DNA of 64,000 nt from assembly GCF_023954335.1 (NCBI RefSeq), contig NZ_JAMLIE010000004.1, forward strand, positions 124,001 through 188,000, in the 5' to 3' direction. The position numbers and the translations under genes were made by a program. This document shows, piece after piece, positions 49,819 through 59,256 of this stretch (positions are counted from its first letter, which is position 1; every line of letters starts with the position of its first letter). The DNA is from Aquamicrobium sp. (lineage in GTDB: Bacteria; Pseudomonadota; Alphaproteobacteria; Rhizobiales; Rhizobiaceae). The notes under the pieces are model-generated. The model worked only from the letters and a program-made list of their open reading frames with translations. It made no database searches and was not told the DNA's origin.

Positions 49819-51168
49819 ATGACGAAGTTCAAGATCAGCAGAAGAAATGTGCTCAGAGGAGCCGGCGCGGGCATTGTCGCGCTCGCCACCCCGACCATAT
49901 TCAGCAAGGGCGCCTGGGCTCAGGAATTCTGCAACAACCCGACCGGAAGCACGGTGACGTTCGGCCTCAACCTGCCGCTCACCGGCACCTATGCGGAAGA
50001 AGGCGCCGACGAGCTCAAGGCCTACGAGCTTGCCATCAAGCACCTCAACGGCGAAGGCGACGGCGGCCTGATGAACGTGCTCAAGCCCTCGGCGCTCAAG
50101 GGCAACGGCATCCTCGGCAAGAAGGTGCAGTTCGTCAGCTCCGACAGCCAGACGCTTTCCGACGTGGCGCGCGCCGGCGCGACCCGCATGATCGAGCGCG
50201 ACGACGCCATCATGATCACCGGCGGCTCGTCGTCCGGCGAGGCCATCGCCGTGCAGAGCCTGTGCCAGGAGATGGGCATCATCTTCATGGCCGGCCTGAC
50301 CCATTCCAACGACACCACCGGCAAGGACAAGCGCCGCTACGGCTTCCGCCACTTCTTCAACGCCTACCAGTCGGGCATCGCGATCGCGCCGGTCATCGGC
50401 GAGGCCTATGGTGGCGATCGCCGCGCCTACCACCTGACCGCCGACTATACCTGGGGCTGGACGCAGGAAGAATCGATCAAGGCCGCGACCGAGGCCCTGG
50501 GCTGGGAGACCGTCGCCGCCGTCCGCACGCCGCTCGGCGCCGGCGACTACTCGCAGTTCCTCACGCCCGTGCTCAATTCCGGCGCCGACGTGCTGATCCT
50601 GAACCACTACGGCAACGACATGGTCAACTCGCTGACCCAGGCCGTGCAGTTCGGCATGCGCGACCGCCAGGCCAACGGCAAGCAGTTCGAGATCGTCGTT
50701 CCGCTGTTCTCCGAGCTGATGGCCAAGGGCGCCGGCGAGAACATCAAGGGCATCTTCGGCACCTCGAACTGGCACTGGAACCTGCAGGACGAAGGCTCGC
50801 AGGCGTTCACCAAGTCGTTCGGCGCCGCCTACGGCCAGCCGCCCTCGCAGGCCGCGCACACCGCCTATGTCCAGGCGCTGCTCTATGCCGACGCGGTCGA
50901 GCGGGCCGGCACCTTCTATCCGCCGGAAGTCATCAAGGCGCTCGAGGGCTTCGAGTTCGACGGCATGGGCAACGGCGCAACGCTCTACCGCGCCGAGGAC
51001 CACCAGTGCATGAAGTCGGTGCTGGTCGTGCGCGGCAACGAGAACCCGACCAGCCAGTTCGACGTGCTCGACGTGGTGAAGGAGGTCCCGCGCGACGTGA
51101 CGACCTACGACCCGTCCATCTTCGGCGGCGAGCTCGGCCCGGCAGAGCCGGTCCCGCAGTGTAACTGA
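49819..51168 (+). CDS. ABC transporter substrate-binding protein, branched-chain/urea-like class, Tat signal
   Basis: 449 residues from ATG 49819 with a strong ribosome site. The N terminus has the twin-arginine pattern ISRRNVLRGAGAGIVALATP, cleavage likely after AWA. The mature protein is a type I Leu/Ile/Val-class receptor: TVTFGLNLPLTGTYAEEGAD, then ARAGATRMIERDDAIMITGG, GIIFMAGLTHSND and GDRRAYHLTADYTWGWTQEE. The length and the TWGW region differ from classical LivJ and resemble amide/urea receptors. It is followed by four more transporter genes and acs. The ligand is unknown; regulator and acs suggest a source of acetyl or short acyl units. Confidence 0.92.
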   Translation: MTKFKISRRNVLRGAGAGIVALATPTIFSKGAWAQEFCNNPTGSTVTFGLNLPLTGTYAEEGADELKAYELAIKHLNGEGDGGLMNVLKPSALKGNGILGKKVQFVSSDSQTLSDVARAGATRMIERDDAIMITGGSSSGEAIAVQSLCQEMGIIFMAGLTHSNDTTGKDKRRYGFRHFFNAYQSGIAIAPVIGEAYGGDRRAYHLTADYTWGWTQEESIKAATEALGWETVAAVRTPLGAGDYSQFLTPVLNSGADVLILNHYGNDMVNSLTQAVQFGMRDRQANGKQFEIVVPLFSELMAKGAGENIKGIFGTSNWHWNLQDEGSQAFTKSFGAAYGQPPSQAAHTAYVQALLYADAVERAGTFYPPEVIKALEGFEFDGMGNGATLYRAEDHQCMKSVLVVRGNENPTSQFDVLDVVKEVPRDVTTYDPSIFGGELGPAEPVPQCN

Positions 51169-51251
51169 GGCCGTCTGCCCGAAACGTCCGCCCCGCCGCC
51201 TTCGCGCAGCGGGGCGGGCTTCGCGCAACATGTTGAAGACGGCCCGGGAGG
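51169..51251 (+). promoter_or_regulatory. Nested stem-loops between binding-protein and first permease genes
   Basis: Outer arms GGCCGTCT (51169-51176) and AGACGGCC (51237-51244) enclose an inner hairpin CCGCCCCGC (51188-51196) / GCGGGGCGG (51209-51217). The outer right arm ends just before GGGAGG, the ribosome site of the permease gene. The structure begins at the base after the binding-protein stop. It may tune translation or stability so that the receptor is made in excess over the permease. Confidence 0.55.
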
Positions 51252-51257
51252 CCGGCC

Positions 51258-52289
51258 ATGTTTGAAGTCATCTTCCTGCAATTCCTGAACGGCCTCGACA
51301 AGGGCAGCGCCTATGCGCTGATCGCCCTCGGCCTGACCATCGTTTTCGGCACGCTCGGGGTCGTCAACTTCGCCCATGGCGCACTGTTCATGCTCGGCGC
51401 CTTCTGCGCCGTCGCCTTCCGCCAGCTGCTGACGCTCCAGACCGTCACCATCGACCCCGAGAAGCTCTCGCCCTGGGGGCAGCCGCTGGAGGTGCGCGAG
51501 CCGCTGGTGCAGGCCTGGTTCGGCGACTTCGGCGCGGTCCTCGTCAACTATTCCGTGCCGCTGTCGCTACTGCTCGCCGTTCCCGTCATGTTGATCGTCG
51601 GCGTGGCGATGGAGCGCGGGATCATCAAGTTCTTCTACAAGCGGCCGCATGCGGAGCAGATCCTCGTCACCTTCGGCCTCGCCATCGTCATCGGCGAGCT
51701 CGTCAAGGCGACCTTCGGCCCCAATCCGCATCCCCAGCCCATGCCGACCGACCTGCGCGGCGCCGCCGACATCGGCGCATGGCTCGGCATGCGCGCCGGC
51801 GTCATCACCTATCCCCTGTGGCGCCTCATCTATTTCCTGTTCTCGGTCGCCATCATCGGCGCGGTGTTCGCCTTCCTGCGCTTCACCACCTTCGGCATGG
51901 TGGTGCGCGCCGGCATGGCCGACCGCGAGACCGTGGGGCTTTTCGGCATCGACATCGACCGCCGCTTCACCGTCATGTTCGGCATCGCCGCCATCGTCGC
52001 CGGCATGGCCGGCGTCATGTACACGCCGCTCCTGCCGCCGAACTACACGCTCGGCATGGACTTCCTGGTGATATCCTTCGTCGTGGTCGTCGTCGGCGGC
52101 ATGGGCTCGCTGCCGGGCGCGGTCGCCGCGGGCTTCCTGCTGGGCATCCTGCAATCTTTCGCGTCGATGACGCAGGTGAAGGCCATCTTCCCCGGCATCG
52201 ACCAGATCATCATCTACCTCGTCGCCGTCGTCATCCTGCTCGTGCGTCCTCGCGGACTGATGGGCCGCCGCGGCGTGATGGAGGCGTAA
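51258..52289 (+). CDS. Branched-chain-type ABC transporter permease, LivH family
   Basis: 343 residues. LivH text: FLQFLNGLDKGSAYALIALG, LTIVFGTLGVVNFAHGALFM, AEQILVTFGLAIVIGELVKA and FVVVVVGGMGSLPGAVAAGF (the cytoplasmic coupling loop). About eight to ten helices. An insertion with TVTIDPEKLSPWGQPLEVRE between helices 2 and 3 is longer than in the standard leucine permease. It starts after the structured leader and is directly abutted by the second permease gene (TAA followed by ATG). Confidence 0.93.
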   Translation: MFEVIFLQFLNGLDKGSAYALIALGLTIVFGTLGVVNFAHGALFMLGAFCAVAFRQLLTLQTVTIDPEKLSPWGQPLEVREPLVQAWFGDFGAVLVNYSVPLSLLLAVPVMLIVGVAMERGIIKFFYKRPHAEQILVTFGLAIVIGELVKATFGPNPHPQPMPTDLRGAADIGAWLGMRAGVITYPLWRLIYFLFSVAIIGAVFAFLRFTTFGMVVRAGMADRETVGLFGIDIDRRFTVMFGIAAIVAGMAGVMYTPLLPPNYTLGMDFLVISFVVVVVGGMGSLPGAVAAGFLLGILQSFASMTQVKAIFPGIDQIIIYLVAVVILLVRPRGLMGRRGVMEA

Positions 52290-53435
52290 ATGACCGACTT
52301 CATGTCACGCAAGGACCTCACCCTCTTCCTCGGCTTCTCAGGCGTAGTGCTGCTGCTTCCGATCCTGGCCACCCCGTTCGGGGCGGCCTATCCGGACCTG
52401 TTGCAGCGCTTCATGATCTTCGGGATCTTCGCCATCGGCTTCAACATCCTGTTCGGCCTGACCGGCTACCTCTCCTTCGGCCACGCCGCCTTCTTCGGCG
52501 TCGGCTCCTATGCAGCGATGTGGTCGTTCAAGCTGCTCAGCCTCAACGCCGTGCCCGCGCTTCTCTTCGCGCTCGTCGTCTCGGGCGTGTTCGCGCTGGC
52601 CATCGGCTATGTCTCGCTCAGGCGCTCGGGCATCTACTTCTCGATCCTGACGCTGGCCTTCGCGCAGATGTGCTACAACCTCGCCTATTCGGTGCTCACC
52701 CCGATCACCAACGGCGAGACGGGCCTGCGCATGGCCCTGAACGACCCGCGCGTCCTCGACCGCCTGTTCTCCGACGCGCCCGCGGGCATGCCCGTGCCGA
52801 GCCTGTTCGGCATGTCGCTTTCGGGCTGGAACGGCTTCTATTTCTCCGCCTTCTTCCTGCTCGCCACCTTCCTGCTGGCCATGCGGATCACCAATTCGCC
52901 CTTCGGCCTGATGCTCAAGGGCATCAAGTCGAACCAGAACCGCATGAACTACACCGGCTTCAACACGAGGCCCTACACGCTCAGCGCCTTCGTCATCTCC
53001 GGCATGCTGGCGGGCCTCGCCGGGGCGCTGCTGGTCGTCACAGACCCGCTGGCGGGCGCGGAGCGCATGCGCTGGACCGCCTCGGGCGAGGTGGTGCTGA
53101 TGACCATCCTCGGCGGCGTCGGCACGCTCGTCGGCCCGGTGCTCGGCGCATGGATCATCAAGTATTTCGAGAACATCTTCTCGTCGTTCAACGCCAACGT
53201 GCTCAACGGCTTCTACAGCTTCCTGCCGGACGGGGTCAGGGAAGTCGCCGTCACCATCAGCTCGAAATTCGTCGGCGAGGGCTGGCACCTGTCGCTCGGC
53301 CTCGTCTTCGTGCTGATCGTGGTGTTCCTGCCCGGCGGCATCATGGAAGGCGCGCGGCGCATCAGCGCCTGGCTGCGGCGGCCGCGCAACGGCGCCAAGG
53401 CCAACCGCCAGCTCAGCGCCCAGGGCGCGGAATAG
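52290..53435 (+). CDS. Branched-chain-type ABC transporter permease, LivM family
   Basis: 381 residues. LivM landmarks are MIFGIFAIGFNILFGLTGYL followed by SFGHAAFFGVGSYAAM, the YVSLRRSGIYFSILTLAFAQ loop, LKGIKSNQNRMNYTGFNTRP and TILGGVGTLVGPVLGAWIIK. It has about ten helices and a basic C-terminal tail (RRPRNGAKANRQLSAQGAE). It starts at the base after the upstream stop. With the LivH-like subunit it forms the heterodimeric channel. Confidence 0.93.
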   Translation: MTDFMSRKDLTLFLGFSGVVLLLPILATPFGAAYPDLLQRFMIFGIFAIGFNILFGLTGYLSFGHAAFFGVGSYAAMWSFKLLSLNAVPALLFALVVSGVFALAIGYVSLRRSGIYFSILTLAFAQMCYNLAYSVLTPITNGETGLRMALNDPRVLDRLFSDAPAGMPVPSLFGMSLSGWNGFYFSAFFLLATFLLAMRITNSPFGLMLKGIKSNQNRMNYTGFNTRPYTLSAFVISGMLAGLAGALLVVTDPLAGAERMRWTASGEVVLMTILGGVGTLVGPVLGAWIIKYFENIFSSFNANVLNGFYSFLPDGVREVAVTISSKFVGEGWHLSLGLVFVLIVVFLPGGIMEGARRISAWLRRPRNGAKANRQLSAQGAE

Positions 53436-53446
53436 GGGGACGTTTC

Positions 53447-54223
53447 ATGCACATGCAAACCAGGGAAAACGTCGTCCTCCATGTCGCCGACGTGCAGAAG
53501 AACTTCGGCGGCCTGCGCGCCCTTTCCGATGTCGACCTCCAGGTCGAGCAGGGGAAGACGCATGCGATCATCGGCCCGAACGGCGCCGGCAAGTCGACGC
53601 TGCTCAACGTCATCATCGGCCGCATTCCGCCGACCAGCGGCGCGGTCGTCTTCGACGGCACGGTGCTGACCGGCAAGGCGCCGCACGAGATCAACCAGCT
53701 CGGCATCTCGCGCGTGTTCCAGACGCCGGAGATCTTCGCCGACCTGTCGGTCCTGGAGAACGTGATGGCGCCCGCCTTCGCCAGCCGCGACGGCGCGTTC
53801 AAGATCAACATGTTCCGCTCGCTCGACAACGAGAAGGTCATCCGCGAGGAGGCCGAGCACATGCTCGAGGACGTCGGGCTGATCGGCCTGCGCGAAGGCC
53901 ATGCCGGCTCGCTGTCGCGCGGCGACAAGCGGCGGCTGGAGCTGGCCATGTGCCTGATCCAGAAGCCTCGCCTGCTGCTGCTCGACGAGCCGACCGCCGG
54001 CATGAGCCGCCACGACACCAACACCACGATCGAGCTGCTCAAGAAGATCAAGAGCCGCGGCATGACCAAGGTCATCATCGAGCACGACATGCATGTCGTG
54101 TTCTCGCTTGCCGACAAGATCTCGGTGCTGGCCCAGGGGCGCATCATCGCCAGCGGGCTTCCGCAGGAAATCAAGGAGGACCCGCGCGTGCAGGAAGCCT
54201 ATCTCGGGGGGAGCGTCGAATGA
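53447..54223 (+). CDS. ABC transporter ATP-binding protein, LivG family
   Basis: 258 residues. Walker A is IIGPNGAGKSTLLNVI, Walker B LLLLDEPTAGMSRHDTNT and the switch His IIEHDMHVVFSLAD. The signature is LSRGDKRRLELAMCL, where the usual LSGG(Q/E) is replaced by LSRGD; related divergent signatures occur in amide/urea LivG-like ATPases. AGGGGGA is upstream of ATG 53447; a second ATG two codons on is an alternative. Its stop overlaps the start of the next ATPase (ATGA), indicating coupled translation. Confidence 0.93.
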   Translation: MHMQTRENVVLHVADVQKNFGGLRALSDVDLQVEQGKTHAIIGPNGAGKSTLLNVIIGRIPPTSGAVVFDGTVLTGKAPHEINQLGISRVFQTPEIFADLSVLENVMAPAFASRDGAFKINMFRSLDNEKVIREEAEHMLEDVGLIGLREGHAGSLSRGDKRRLELAMCLIQKPRLLLLDEPTAGMSRHDTNTTIELLKKIKSRGMTKVIIEHDMHVVFSLADKISVLAQGRIIASGLPQEIKEDPRVQEAYLGGSVE

Positions 54224-54984
54224 GCGTAGTGACGGAAAGACGCGAGGCGGCCTCGATGGCCTTGGCCGCCGACCCGGCGAAGGAGTTCTTCGCCGTGCGC
54301 AACATCCACTCCTATTACGGCGAGAGCTATATCGTCCAGGGCGTCAGCCTCGACGTGCGCAAGGGCGAGATCCTCGCCTTGCTGGGCAGGAACGGCGCGG
54401 GCAAGACCTCGACCCTGCGCACCATCGCCCGCATGGACAACCCCGAGCTGCGCGGCGGCGAGATCTGGCTCGAGGGCGAGGCCCTCCACGGCCAGAAATC
54501 GTGGCAGGCATCGCGCGCCGGCATCCAGCTCGTTCCGGAGGACCGGCGCATCATCCAGGGCATGACGGTCGAGGAGAACCTCGTCCTCGCCCAGGTCGCC
54601 CCAGGCCACGGCATGGATCTCGAGGAAATCTACGAGCATTTCCCGCGCCTCGCCGAACGGCGCAAGCAGGAGGGCACGACGCTGTCCGGCGGCGAGCAGC
54701 AGATGCTGGCCGTCGCCCGGGCGCTGGCGCGCAACATCAAGCTGCTGCTGCTCGACGAGCCCTATGAAGGGCTTGCCCCGGTCATCGTGCAGGAGATCGA
54801 GCGCATCGTCTACTCGATCAAGGAACGCGGCATAACCACGATAATCGTCGAGCAGAATGCCGTTGCGGCATTGCGTCTTTCGGATCGGGCGGTCATCATG
54901 GATACGGGGCAGATCGTGTTCACCGGCACGGCGAAGGAGCTGCTCGACAACCCGCAGCTGAGGAACGAATACCTCGCAATATGA
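54220..54984 (+). CDS. ABC transporter ATP-binding protein, LivF family
   Basis: 254 residues. Walker A is LLGRNGAGKTSTLRTI, signature LSGGEQQMLAVARAL, Walker B LLLLDEPYEGLAPVIVQEIE. An N-terminal extension (MSVVTERREAASMALAADPA) precedes the family start at FFAVRNIHSYYGESYIVQGV, so a downstream start is possible, but the ATGA overlap with LivG favours this one. It is the last transporter subunit, followed by the acetyl-CoA synthetase gene after 37 bases, probably in one transcript. Confidence 0.93.
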   Translation: MSVVTERREAASMALAADPAKEFFAVRNIHSYYGESYIVQGVSLDVRKGEILALLGRNGAGKTSTLRTIARMDNPELRGGEIWLEGEALHGQKSWQASRAGIQLVPEDRRIIQGMTVEENLVLAQVAPGHGMDLEEIYEHFPRLAERRKQEGTTLSGGEQQMLAVARALARNIKLLLLDEPYEGLAPVIVQEIERIVYSIKERGITTIIVEQNAVAALRLSDRAVIMDTGQIVFTGTAKELLDNPQLRNEYLAI

Positions 54985-55021
54985 CCGCGCACGCCAGCGG
55001 GGGCGCTGCGAAGGAGGAAAT

Positions 55022-56977
<1,956 letters not shown>

Positions 56978-57083
56978 AGCGTTTTGCAGTCAGACGGAAT
57001 CGTCTGACGTCGCATAAATGCGGCTAAGAAAAGAAGCTGGAGCAGCGGAAAATGCGTTCGTCAGAACGCCCCCGCTGCTCTAG
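56978..57083. repeat. Palindromic intergenic element, copy B
   Basis: It begins at the base after the acsA stop with AGCGTTTTGCAGTCAGACGG. GTCAGACG/CGTCTGAC (8 bp, 56989-57008), GAGCAGCGG (57040-57048) with CCGCTGCTC (57072-57080), and inner GCGTTC/GAACGC are the stems. It is co-linear with copy A at 42271-42376, in the same orientation, with substitutions scattered mostly in loops. No ORF or transposase is inside it; it behaves like a small non-autonomous palindromic repeat. Confidence 0.85.
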
Positions 57084-57121
57084 AGGACACCGCCTCCCGT
57101 AATCCGGCAGAGGGGGGGGCC

Positions 57122-57151
57122 GCGGCCGCTGTCTGGGAGGGCAGCGGCCGC
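57122..57151. terminator. Perfect GC-rich hairpin downstream of acsA
   Basis: GCGGCCGCTG and CAGCGGCCGC form perfect 10-bp arms around a 10-base loop, about 145 bases past acsA and preceded by a run of eight G. ATTCTT follows. It is the most terminator-like structure for the ABC-acs operon. Confidence 0.6.
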
Positions 57152-57192
57152 ATTCTTGACGGGATGACCGGCCGGGATTCAGCCTCGTCCTG

Positions 57193-57229
57193 TTGCGCGA
57201 TATACGAACAGATCAAGAATATCGCACAA
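57193..57229. promoter_or_regulatory. Near-perfect inverted repeat upstream of pcaF
   Basis: TTGCGCGATAT and ATATCGCACAA are 11-bp inverted arms with one mismatch, separated by 15 bases, 82-119 bases upstream of the thiolase start. The left part, TGTTGCGCGATATACGAACA (57191-57210), has the TGTT...AACA outline of IclR-type operators; IclR proteins of the PcaR/PobR group control oxoadipate genes. No regulator gene is adjacent. Confidence 0.45.
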
Positions 57230-57311
57230 TCGCCATTGCCGCAGACCCTCCCGCGACATAAGGCTTGCCCCATATCGACGCAGGCCGATCCCGACGTTCC
57301 GGAGCCATGAC

Positions 57312-58520
57312 ATGAGCGAAGCCTTCATCTGCGATTACGTGCGCACCCCGATCGGCCGTTTCGGCGGCGCGCTTTCCTCCGTCCGCGCCGACGACCTCGG
57401 CGCCGTGCCACTGAAGGCGCTGATGGAGCGCAATCCCGGCATCGACTGGGAGGCTGTCGACGACGTGATCTATGGCTGCGCCAACCAGGCGGGCGAGGAC
57501 AACCGCAACGTCGCGCGCATGGCGCTGCTGCTCGCCGGCCTGCCGCAGGCCGTGCCGGGCGCGACCGTCAACCGGCTGTGCGGCTCGGGCATGGACGCGC
57601 TGACCATCTGCGCCCGCGCCATCAAGGCCGGCGAGGCCGACCTCCTGATCGCCGGCGGTGTCGAATCGATGAGCCGCGCGCCCTTCGTCATGCCCAAGGC
57701 CGACACCGCCTTCTCGCGCAATGCCGAGATCCACGACACAACCATCGGCTGGCGCTTCGTCAACCCGCTGATGAAGAAGCAGTACGGCGTCGATTCCATG
57801 CCCGAGACCGGCGAGAACGTCGCGGCCCAGTTCGGCATCAGCCGGGCCGACCAAGACGCGTTCGCCGTGCGCAGCCAGGACAAGGCGGTCGCCGCGCAGG
57901 CGAACGGCCGGCTGGCCAGGGAGATCATCGCCGTCACCATCCCCCGGCGCAAGGGCGACCCGGTCGTGGTGGACACCGACGAGCACCCGCGCGCCGGCAC
58001 CACGGTCGAGGCGCTGGCGAAGCTGCCCACCCCCTTCCGCAAGGAAGGCGGCACGGTGACGGCCGGCAACGCCTCGGGCGTCAACGACGGCGCGGCGGCG
58101 CTGATCGTCGCCTCGGAGGCGGCGGTGAAGAAATACGGCCTGACCCCCATCGCCCGCTTCGTCGGCGGCGCAGTCGCCGGCGTCGAGCCGCGCATCATGG
58201 GCATCGGCCCGGCCCCGGCGACGCAGAAGCTCGCCGCGCGGCTCGGCATCACGCCGGCCGATTTCGACGTGATCGAGTTGAACGAGGCCTTCGCTGCCCA
58301 AGGCATCGCCGTGCTGCGCCAGCTCGGCATCGCCGAGGACGCCGCCCATGTGAACCCGAACGGCGGCGCCATCGCGCTCGGCCATCCGCTCGGCATGTCG
58401 GGCGCGCGCATCGCCGGCACGGCGGCGCTGGAGCTCGCCGAGCGCGGCGGAAAGCTGGCGCTGGCGACGATGTGCATCGGCGTCGGCCAGGGCATCGCGG
58501 TGGCGCTGGAACGCGCCTGA
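57312..58520 (+). CDS. pcaF: 3-oxoadipyl-CoA thiolase
   Basis: 402 residues. This thiolase splits 3-oxoadipyl-CoA to succinyl-CoA and acetyl-CoA, the last step of the beta-ketoadipate pathway. The N terminus EAFICDYVRTPIGRFGGALS and AVDDVIYGCANQAGEDNRNV are the PcaF/PaaJ type. The active Cys is C90 in TVNRLCGSGMDAL; the His is in ALGHPLGMSGARIAGTAAL and the second Cys in LATMCIGVGQGIAVALE. The pcaIJ transferase and other pca genes are not in the window, so it stands alone; a PaaJ role is possible. Confidence 0.9.
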   Translation: MSEAFICDYVRTPIGRFGGALSSVRADDLGAVPLKALMERNPGIDWEAVDDVIYGCANQAGEDNRNVARMALLLAGLPQAVPGATVNRLCGSGMDALTICARAIKAGEADLLIAGGVESMSRAPFVMPKADTAFSRNAEIHDTTIGWRFVNPLMKKQYGVDSMPETGENVAAQFGISRADQDAFAVRSQDKAVAAQANGRLAREIIAVTIPRRKGDPVVVDTDEHPRAGTTVEALAKLPTPFRKEGGTVTAGNASGVNDGAAALIVASEAAVKKYGLTPIARFVGGAVAGVEPRIMGIGPAPATQKLAARLGITPADFDVIELNEAFAAQGIAVLRQLGIAEDAAHVNPNGGAIALGHPLGMSGARIAGTAALELAERGGKLALATMCIGVGQGIAVALERA

Positions 58521-58645
58521 CGCGAGCGCCGGCGGCGGGCCGGTTCCTCCCTGCCGGCGGCGAAAGGCTGCGGCTGCGAACCTGATTTGGTCTTGCCGCC
58601 GCGCGCGCCAGTGGCTACATCTCGCCGACGCAAAGGGAGACATGC

Positions 58646-58936
58646 ATGCTCGCGCTTATCCAGACCGTCGTGCTCGCGCTCGATCTCTACTGGTGGATCA
58701 TCATCGCATCCGCGGTCTTCTCGTGGCTCTACGCGTTCAACGTCGTCAACCCGCGCAACCAGATCGTCAGCACCATCGGCAATTTCCTGTTCCGGATCAC
58801 CGAGCCGGCGCTGCGGCCGATCCGCCGCATCCTGCCCGATCTCGGCGGCATCGACATTTCGCCGATCATCCTGCTGCTCATCATCTTCTTCCTCCGCCAG
58901 TTCCTGATCACCACCGTCGCCCCCGCCATCCTTTGA
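58646..58936 (+). CDS. YggT-family membrane protein
   Basis: 96 residues with two hydrophobic regions: LALIQTVVLALDLYWWIIIA then ASAVFSWLYAF, and IDISPIILLLIIFFLRQFLI. NVVNPRNQIVSTIGNFLFRI and TEPALRPIRRILPDLGGIDI are the conserved YggT loop. AAGGGAGA precedes ATG 58646. The TGA overlaps the TTG start of the DUF167 gene, the common YggT-DUF167 pairing. YggT proteins are linked to osmotic tolerance and cell-envelope organisation. Confidence 0.92.
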   Translation: MLALIQTVVLALDLYWWIIIASAVFSWLYAFNVVNPRNQIVSTIGNFLFRITEPALRPIRRILPDLGGIDISPIILLLIIFFLRQFLITTVAPAIL

Positions 58937-59247
58937 CGGAACACGGCTTCTACCGGCCGCACGGCGCAGGCTTCGACCTCTTCGTGCGGCTGACGCCGAA
59001 ATCCGCGCGCGACGGCCTTGAAGGCGTCGAGACGGCCGCCGACGGCCGCAGCCATGTGAAGGCGCGCGTGCGCGCCGTGCCGGAGGACGGCAAGGCCAAC
59101 AAGGCGCTTATCAAGCTGCTTGCGAAGGAACTCGGCGTGCCGGCAAGCCGGATCGCCATCGTCGCCGGCGAGACCGCGCGGCTGAAGACCGTGCGCATCG
59201 AGGGCGAGGCGGGGCAGTTGGAGCCGACGTTGCGCGCGCTCGCCTGA
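58933..59247 (+). CDS. DUF167 (YggU-type) protein, TTG start
   Basis: 104 residues. Family text: FDLFVRLTPKSARDGLEGVE, VRAVPEDGKANKALIKLLAK and LGVPASRIAIVAGETARLKT with the usual small alpha-beta fold. The start is TTG 58933 overlapping the YggT stop as TTGA; no ATG is available before the domain begins. The two genes are probably translationally coupled. Biochemical role unknown. Confidence 0.9.
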   Translation: MTEHGFYRPHGAGFDLFVRLTPKSARDGLEGVETAADGRSHVKARVRAVPEDGKANKALIKLLAKELGVPASRIAIVAGETARLKTVRIEGEAGQLEPTLRALA

Positions 59248-59256
59248 CGCGCCGCT

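Noticed and set aside
57103..57150. G8 run and GC-rich block after acsA as a possible recombination or NotI-linked scar
   Set aside because: A simple stem-loop terminator explains the symmetry; nothing nearby suggests integration.
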